Origin: Hygrophila difformis
Lineage: Eukaryota > Streptophyta > Magnoliopsida > Lamiales > Acanthaceae
Reading direction: 5' to 3'
DNA: 64,000 bases
Assembly: GCA_030278955.1 (NCBI GenBank)
Contig: JAOANR010000002.1
Span: 14,654,238-14,718,237 of the forward strand
A program made the position numbers and the translations under genes. The notes under the pieces are model-generated. The model saw only the letters and a list, made by a program, of their open reading frames with translations. It did no database searches and had not been told where the DNA came from. Below, piece after piece: positions 57,580 through 64,000 of this stretch; the first letter of the stretch is position 1; each line of letters opens with the position of its first letter.

Positions 57580-58932
57580 ATGTTGCTCTTTCTGTGGGTT
57601 GTTTTGGCGTCTCTCATGTGTCTTCCGGGGGCCAAGAGACGAGCTACTCGGCGCAATGCGGCTGGCCCTAGCACTGCCGCTCCGGTGATGCCAGATTTTG
57701 ATGAGAGCGAGTCCGAGGAGGACGAGGAGCAGTGGGGCCCGAGACTCAGGGGTCTCCATGACGAGGTGCGTCCTCACCGGCATGATAGGTTTCGTTTTAG
57801 GACGAGGGCCGCCCAGGACTTTTATTTCGACGAGCTTCGTCGAAACAGGGCTTATGTCCCCGAGAGAGGCATGTATCCTGATCATTTGGGTGATGATAGG
57901 GTCAGTGCGGTCTTGGAGCACTTGCAGTGGACTGGACTCGCACGTCACCCCGAGGGCGTTGCCTCCGGTTATCTGGCTATGGAGGTTATCGCCAACATTG
58001 GCGGTCTTGGGGAGGGTGACGACTTATCTCGAGTATGGGTTCGTGGTCGCTATCTCGACTTCAGTGCTCGGGCGATCAATGTCTATTTCGGTCTGCCTGA
58101 CGATGGCGCATTCCGTCCACAGCCTGAGGGTCGTGTTATCGCTCCCGCGTGGGATGTCTTATGCACCATGGTGGCTCCTCAGCTCGAGCACGATCATGAG
58201 CTGCGGTTGACGGCGATGGAAACTCCTTGGCGAGAGCTCACCCAGATATGGTTAGGGCGCGTCCGGCCGATTACCCGGAGCCATATCATCCTGGATCATG
58301 TCTATGAGACCATTTGCTTTATCGCGCGAGGCGGTAGGGTGAATGTGGGAGCTTGTATTGAGGACAATTTGAGGGGTATGCGGAGAGGACGAGGGAGTAG
58401 GGTGATTACCCATATTCACCTCATTTGTGGCTTGTGCGCAGCGCAGGGGATTCGCACGACACCGGAGACAGATCCGTACGAGTTAGCAGCGAGTGGTTGT
58501 TACCGTATCCCGACTTACGCTGCTCGGCGTAACGCCTTACGTCGTGGAGTTCCTCGGGCTGTACTTCGCCCGCAGCCTGATGATGGCGGCTTGATTCTAG
58601 TTGTACCTCCGGAGCAGCCACCCCCTCCTCTAGTAGTTCCACCTCCTGCCGTGGCGCCTTAGGGCCAGGAGATGACTCAGATGTTGCAGATGATGCAGGA
58701 GATGCGGGTCGGTATGGATGCCGGGTTTGCAGCGGGGCAGGCTCGTTATGACGCCTTAGACGCTAGGTTGGACTTCTACCAGGCCCGTATGGACTCGTTT
58801 GCTACGAGGCAGGCTCAGCAGCAGGCCACTATGTCCGACATGTTCGCCTATGTGCGACAGATGGATGAGTACATGCGTCGGCAGTTCCCGCCTCCCGATC
58901 AGTGTTCTTTCGTATTTGCATTTTCATTTTAG
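57580..58932 (+). pseudogene. Antisense captured gene of copy C (plant-transposon-protein-like), one nonsense codon
   Basis: 360 codons from ATG at 57580 to a TAG at 58660-58662, where copy A has CAG; the same frame then continues through the coiled-coil C terminus to 58932. The ancestral protein was thus about 445-450 aa. Features as in copy A: hydrophobic start, acidic linker, core with GRYLDFSARAINVYFGLP and RVNVGACIEDNL, Pro-rich linker (PPEQPPPP), and a Met/Gln-rich tail. The first 360 codons are fully open. It runs opposite to its host element, with its own intron. The function is unknown; the core resembles the 'putative plant transposon protein' family by pattern. Confidence 0.72.
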
Positions 58933-59828
58933 GTTTCGTAGAAGACGTATCTTGTTTAGTTGTCTCCTTATGAGGATGTTTCTGCTGACTGGGATTCATA
59001 GTTTATGTTTCCGTTGTGTTATTGCCTAGTTATTTGTTTGACTTGCGTTAGTTGTTTGTCGCTGTTTAGAAACACGGTTCAATTGTTCTGCCTTAGTTTA
59101 TGGTTTGCGATATTCTGGATTCATTGTTACATCCATATCGCATTTATATGTGTGTGGGTTGCCCAACAATACTTGCATCGTTGTGGGACTGAGCCGCTTC
59201 AAGGTAATTAGGTAAAATAATGTGATAAAGTATAAAGGATAAAATTAAATAGATATATATTTATAACATAAATGCTCGTAAGGAAATTTTTATTAAATAA
59301 AGAATGGTATTAACGGGTATCAATCCATTGGGACCTGTTAGTAGGGGCTGTTGGAACTTGGTGTACTGTTTGTTGTCGTTGGGGGTTGTTCACTACTTGT
59401 CGTTTTGTTTTTGTTTCGTTTGTTTTCGCCCCCCCCCCCCCCTTTTTATTAAATAAAGAATGGTATTAACAGGTATCAACCCTTTTTTTTTGAACAGTAA
59501 CCTGTTCATTTTTTTTCAAAAATCTAGGGTCTAGGGTTTAGGGTTTTCAGGTTTTGGGGTTGGATGTACCCTTATTTGTTTATTTACCTTATATAAAAAT
59601 GATATATATATGTGTTGTTTATTTATTATTACCTTGTTCTTTTATTTGGTTGAGTTTTAACAAGGTAATTGAAGGGAAATAATTTAAATAAATGTGAGGA
59701 ATAATTTAAATATACTTGTGTAAAATAAATGCTTTTATATTTATTACTCAAGGGAAACCTTTATTTGGATTACAAGCATTCGAAACAGAAATCTAATAAT
59801 AATAGTGCATCGATATGGATTTCTAAGT
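58933..59828. other. Non-coding spacer of copy C
   Basis: 3' flank of the antisense gene, a run of about 14 C at 59430-59443, a short telomere-like phrase (CTAGGGTTTAGGGTTTT, about 59527), and AT-rich sequence. Corresponds to 573-1369 in copy A. No gene. Confidence 0.6.
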
Positions 59829-60215
59829 CTAGAGTGAATAGGTAGGTGCCTCTCCGATGGGATCGTCCTCCTCGCTGGATACGTCAATCGGGGTGGGCGT
59901 CCCAACAGGCTCGGGGCTCGGAGGAAATACGTCAGCCTCTAAGCTCAGCAGTTCCGCTCCTAAGTGCCCTACTTGCATCATTTGTTCGTTATCCTTGTTT
60001 TGAAGTGCAACCACTTGGGTTTGGAGTTCGGCGACTTGGGCCTTGAGTTGGGTTATTTCATGATGGTCAGCTTCCCTAAGATGTCCCAAATGGGCCACGT
60101 TACCCTCTAGTTGCCCTACTCGAGCCTTGAAGTGATTGATATGCTGTTGGGACTCGAGGTACGCATTCATCAGTTTTACCATCAGGTTGATCATGTTTGC
60201 GTTAGGTGCGGCCAT
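59829..60215 (-). CDS. Extra 5' ORF (ORF0-like) of copy C: coiled coil with acidic tail
   Basis: 128 aa, starting MAAPNANM, homologous along its length to the ORF at 195-572 in copy A. Coiled-coil-like middle (QLKAQVAELQTQVVALQNKDNE), then a Pro/Ser-rich and acidic end (SSEEDD). Both copies have kept this frame open although their antisense genes are broken, which fits selection on the family or recent origin. It lies between the PBS and the deleted gag, as in E. Confidence 0.7.
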   Translation of the reverse strand: MAAPNANMINLMVKLMNAYLESQQHINHFKARVGQLEGNVAHLGHLREADHHEITQLKAQVAELQTQVVALQNKDNEQMMQVGHLGAELLSLEADVFPPSPEPVGTPTPIDVSSEEDDPIGEAPTYSL

Positions 60216-61127
60216 CTAATGTTAACAAGGTAGGTTAGAGTTAGAATATGTCTTAGACGAGATTAGATAGGAATTTTAAATCTACATGCAATATGCAAGT
60301 GCAAGTTCCCTTCCCCGTTAAAAATTTAATTTACCCATGTGGTTTAAAATAAATTTACTACATGGGTAGTAATAAATGTTGGGCCTCTATAGTGGACCAA
60401 AAATTTAATATTTCCTTGGCTAAGATATTGGGCTACGTAAAAATAAGTTTTTGGGCTAAGGTAAAACTAGGGGTGAAAGCGGTACGGTAAATATCCGACC
60501 GATCCGATGCCGTATCCGATTATATTCGAATCCGAATCCGTTTTTGACTATCCGGATGGATATTTCAATATTCGTATCCGAATCCGAATCTGTATTTTAA
60601 TATCCGCATTCGTATCCGTATTCGAAAATATCTAACCGTATCCGAGAATATCCGACCGTATCCGAAAATTGATAGGATATTATCCGGATTTTAAATACGG
60701 ATATCCGAATATATTAATATATTATTATTTAAAAATTAAAAATGATTAATAATTATAAAAAAATATCAAATTTTCAAAAAAGATTATAAAAAATTATCCG
60801 ATAATCTGTATCCGATTGAATCCGTATCCGTCATATATTCGTCCTGTATCCGTACCGTATCCGTAATCCGAAATATCCGAAACCGTATTCGTATCCGGCC
60901 CATCCGTATTCGATACCGAATTCGACAAAAAAAATATGGATAATATCCGTATCCGACACTATCCGACCGTATCCGTACCGTTTTCATCCCTAGGTAAAAC
61001 TAGTGGTTTTAAAAGTGATATATTTAAAAATAATGCTAGGATTTAAAAATAATGGTACCAAAATAATAATAATAATATTATTAACAATAATAATAATATT
61101 ATTAATAATAGCTTTAAAATACATTCT
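60216..61127 (-). other. Leader of copy C, containing the hAT MITE
   Basis: Untranslated leader between PBS and ORF0. Without the 525-bp MITE it is about 390 bp, close to the leader length in E. The A leader (1-194) matches its ORF-proximal part. Confidence 0.65.
60468..60992. mobile_element. hAT-type MITE (non-autonomous DNA transposon)
   Basis: 525 bp with terminal inverted repeats TAGGGGTGAAAGCGGTACGG and, at the other end, the complement of TAGGGATGAAAACGGTACGG, and an exact 8-bp target duplication GGTAAAAC (60460-60467, 60993-61000). An 8-bp TSD and TAGGGRTG ends indicate the hAT superfamily. The interior has dozens of TATCCG/CGGATA words, as expected of transposase-binding subterminal repeats, and an AT-rich centre. 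No coding capacity. Confidence 0.92.
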
Positions 61128-61141
61128 GGGCTTTGATACCA
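61128..61141 (-). other. Primer binding site of copy C
   Basis: Minus-strand TGGTATCAAAGCCC, three bases from the 5' LTR; one mismatch to the initiator tRNA-Met PBS of copies B and E. Confidence 0.8.
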
Positions 61142-61144
61142 ACT

Positions 61145-64000
61145 TGTAACACCCCGGATTTGACAACCCAGGCCGGGATGTCACCGCCACATCTCCCTAG
61201 CAAGACACGGCTTCCCGAGCTCACCAAGGAAATGCAAGGCTTATGGGTACGTAAAAGATTTAAAAACATTTCAGCATTGAGTCCCGAATAATAACAATAC
61301 TTAGTTTCAAAATACGGAATAGCAATCATCCAGGCATATCAAAGAGTAAATAATGCAGCGGAAAGTAATCACGACCAACACGGCCAAACCTCGGGTTCAA
61401 CAGGCCCGGTAAAACAGTAGTAAAATGCAATGAATGAAAATGCTCATAAAAGTTTTCCCCCAAGTGCATGTGCATGCGTCACTCGACATACTCTGTACAA
61501 GAAAAATAACAACGGGTTTATCAATATAAAAATATACCGAGTAAGTTAATCCCTAACTAAACAATTTAAGGGGTTACATGTGTTTAATTAAAATTACACT
61601 TTTCATGCATTACGAAATTAATTTAAAAGTTAATTTAAAATTCATAGTTACTCGCAGCGGAAGAACACGATTAATTTACTCAAGACGAGAATACATAATT
61701 TAAGGACTTAATTTAAAAGCGTAATTTAAAAGCATAATATAAGAACGTAATTTAGAAGCATAATTTAAAACGTGATAAATAAATTTAAGCATAATTAAAT
61801 AGGCACACAAGTCTTTTATATTTTATCCCGCAAACTAAGAAGAGGACACCATACCGGGGAGATCACTAACGAGGCAATCTCAAATCGTAGGACCACTAAC
61901 GAGGCAGTCCAAATAAATGGGAGACCACTAACGAGGTAGTCTCAAAGATAGTAGGACCACTAACGAGGCAATCCAAATAAATACAGCGCGCGAGATCACT
62001 AACGAGGCAATCTCAGATAATAGGGAGACCACTAACGAGACAGTCTCAAAAATGATAGCATGAAGATCGGCTCAGCCTATTGAATGGGATTTTTCGAAAG
62101 TTCATGTTTCAACGTTTACAAAATATTCGTTATCGCATTTCGTAGTTCGAGTTTTCTTCAAGTTTGAAAAATCCGATTCGTCACAGTTTACGCCTTTTTA
62201 AATTAAAAATTCATTTTTTAACCAAAAATTCTGAAATTTACACAGTAGCTCAAGTACACACATAGAAACAACTTTCATGTTTTAAGTTTTCAGAAATAAG
62301 GTTTCGAAGTGAGTCAAATTTCGATATCTTTACAGAAGAAGAACTCTGCCCAAAGGACTGCTTCTGACACAGTTTCGTGCAACGCCGATTAAAAATTCAT
62401 TTTAAATCCAATTGGTCCGAAATTTTTACAGAATGTAGATAAAACCTTAATGAACAACGTTCATGTTTTAAGATTTTGGAAATAATGAGTTTTAGACATT
62501 CAAAAATCGACACCAACACGCTGCTTGCGCGAGGATTCAAAAATTGGTTTGGAACAGGTTCTGAATTCGTCCGTTTTGACATATCAAATGAACTCCAAAA
62601 TTCATGAACTTTTATATGCATAATCTAGACTCAATTATCTACAACTTTTGTTTATAAATGAAAGTTGAATCGATCTAGAAACGGGTGAAAAATATGCATC
62701 AAGTCGAGTCAATGAATCTGTCCAGATTTCAAACATTCGGTTTTATTACAGAAACTTTACGGTACAATTTGGGGTATCAAACCTTTATGAAAATGGCTGA
62801 AATTTTGACACAAGATAGATTAAAGTCTTATGAAAAAAATCTATGTTGAAAAGTTTTCGGTTTGAATTCCCGAAGATCGGGTTTTAGGCGAGTTTCTGAA
62901 ATGGGTCGAAAATAGAGTTTTTTGAAAACCGATTTTAGTTACGTGTCTAGATCTTAAGTTTTAAACGATAATAAACCACAAAAATTGTAGAGTAAGGTCT
63001 TAACTTACTTAGTTAGAGAATAGGGTCACTGTAAGGGATTTCCGGACGTCCTAAGGTCGCGACGAACGGCCAACTTCTTCGATCGCTTTTTGTTCGTCCC
63101 CCGACGTGAAATCGTTGCAAAGGAAAGGATGTTAGATTTTGAGTTTTTAAGTTTTATGGACAAACTAAACACTATACCATAGCTTACCAAGGGTCTAGAA
63201 GGCAGAGGCTTTGTCCCGTTCGCCCCGTCGTCACCGGAATACTCGCCGGAAAGTGGACTCGAAGAGATTTTGGCTTGGAGAGGAAGAATGAGAGTGTAGA
63301 GACTTGTGTTTTCTGTGAAAATGGGGATGAGGGCGTCCCTAACCGTTCTTAAGCCTTTCCCAAGGCTGGGATCCGATTACCATCGAAGGAAATCATAATT
63401 TAGGCAAGAAACTCGCCATGGAAGGAAAGTTTACACCTCCTGCACCTCTGGCACGGTGGTGACGCGCACGTATAGGGATGTCCGCGCAGAGCACGAGCGA
63501 CCAGTCTTGGGACGCGTCTCCCTCATGCCGCGCGGTGGCTGCGCGGCGGCGCGCGGAGAGCGCGTGGCGGCCGGACCGGCCGGTTCGGCGGTTCGTGTGG
63601 TCCGTCGGGTCTTTTCTTCTTTTCTCTATCGGTTTTCTATCCTCTACGTGTTTGGCTCGACTCCTCGGGTTGTTTCCGGTTCGAAATCTTTATCTTAAAT
63701 TCGTTACGAACTCGGGTTTAACGCTCGTAACATTTTCGTGCCATAATTAATCTAGTTAAATTAGTTCCGATTCCTCTTAATGTTTTTCCCCGGGTATTAC
63801 AGTCTACCCCCATTAAGAATCAACTTCGTCATCAAAGTTGTGTTTCGGTTTACTCCAGTTAAACGTTAGGATACCTTTGGTTATGTTTTTATTTTGTGAT
63901 TTATTTTGTGATTTATTTTGTGACTGAACTTAGAATTTAGATTTCCAAGCTGCCTACGTACCGTGTGAAGGGATCAATGCATAACGTAGTTCAAAACAAT
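61145..64000 (-). repeat. 5' LTR of copy C, incomplete at the window end
   Basis: Starts TGTAACACCCCGG at 61145 in + coordinates. At 63795-63820 it passes the embedded TATTACA/GTCTACCCCC junction and continues as in the 3' LTR (55509-55720) to the window end, so it is the long LTR form. Tandem CACTAACGAGGCA array at 61858-62050; GC-rich block at 63520-63600. Confidence 0.88.

Larger units (their letters stand above)
52897..64000 (-). mobile_element. Non-autonomous chromovirus-type LTR retrotransposon, copy C (5' LTR runs off the window)
   Basis: Minus orientation, inserted in the D LTR. From the right: 5' LTR (64000-61145, incomplete), PBS (61141-61128), leader with a hAT MITE, coiled-coil ORF (60215-59829), spacer, antisense gene (57580-58932 on the + strand), pol remnant (56712-55768), PPT (55758-55745) and 3' LTR (55744-52897). 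The order equals copy A. The LTRs differ far more than those of E, so C is older. The TSD cannot be verified. Confidence 0.88.

Noticed and set aside
59520..59550. Telomere-like TTTAGGG phrase
   Set aside because: Only about two imperfect units; too short for an interstitial telomere repeat.
61145..64000. Tandem LTR-interior-LTR arrangement suggested by PPT-like sequence at 63802
   Set aside because: The same sequence lies inside the 3' LTR of C (55509-55744), so it is an internal part of a long LTR form and not a second element.

Overview
This is eukaryotic nuclear DNA from a flowering plant, probably a eudicot; the species cannot be named from the sequence. Nearly all of it is nested LTR retrotransposons of the Ty3/Gypsy class, with TG...CA long terminal repeats, target-site duplications (TSDs), primer binding sites (PBSs) and polypurine tracts (PPTs). 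I saw no tRNA or rRNA gene, no CRISPR array, and nothing bacterial or organellar. Only one stretch looks like a cellular protein gene with an intact frame, a two-exon F-box gene at 17.4-19.5 kb.

Layout. Copy A (start to 6842, + strand) is a non-autonomous chromovirus-type element. It has a small coiled-coil ORF, an antisense captured gene where gag-pol should be, an integrase/chromodomain remnant and a 3' LTR. A sits inside the pol gene of an Athila-lineage element whose coding resumes at 6843. That pol is interrupted again by copy B (8811-15722, - strand, TSD GTCTC), which has no coding interior but carries a gag fragment pasted into one LTR. Athila pol ends at 16191 and its 3' LTR starts at 16301. 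This LTR holds a striking array of nested palindromes, then a TATA box, then the F-box gene. From 19.5 to 27.4 kb lies Athila/Tat-like retroelement debris with two more palindrome arrays and a tRNA-Asp-type PBS at 27365. Directly after that PBS is a rearranged, internally duplicated ribosomal protein eL15 sequence. 28.5-31.5 kb is degenerate repetitive DNA, 31.5-33.3 kb a broken MULE transposase, and 33.3-35.3 kb AT-rich non-coding DNA.

The right half is an LTR element (D) with no recognisable genes, into which two others inserted. Copy E (40856-51990, - strand, TSD ACCTA) is a complete, apparently very recent chromovirus of the Tekay/Del type. It has one open gag-pol frame ending in a chromodomain and the extra coiled-coil ORF upstream of gag. 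Copy C (52897 to beyond the window, - strand) is a second member of the non-autonomous family seen in A, with the same antisense gene, and it carries a hAT-type MITE.

How they fit together. E could supply gag-pol proteins; A, C, B and D lack them and would have to be mobilised by a relative such as E. The most unusual points are the antisense intron-containing gene carried by A and C, the extra 5' ORF shared by E, A and C, two alternative PPT/LTR boundaries within one lineage, the nested palindrome arrays in Athila-type LTRs, and an F-box gene positioned to be transcribed from an LTR.
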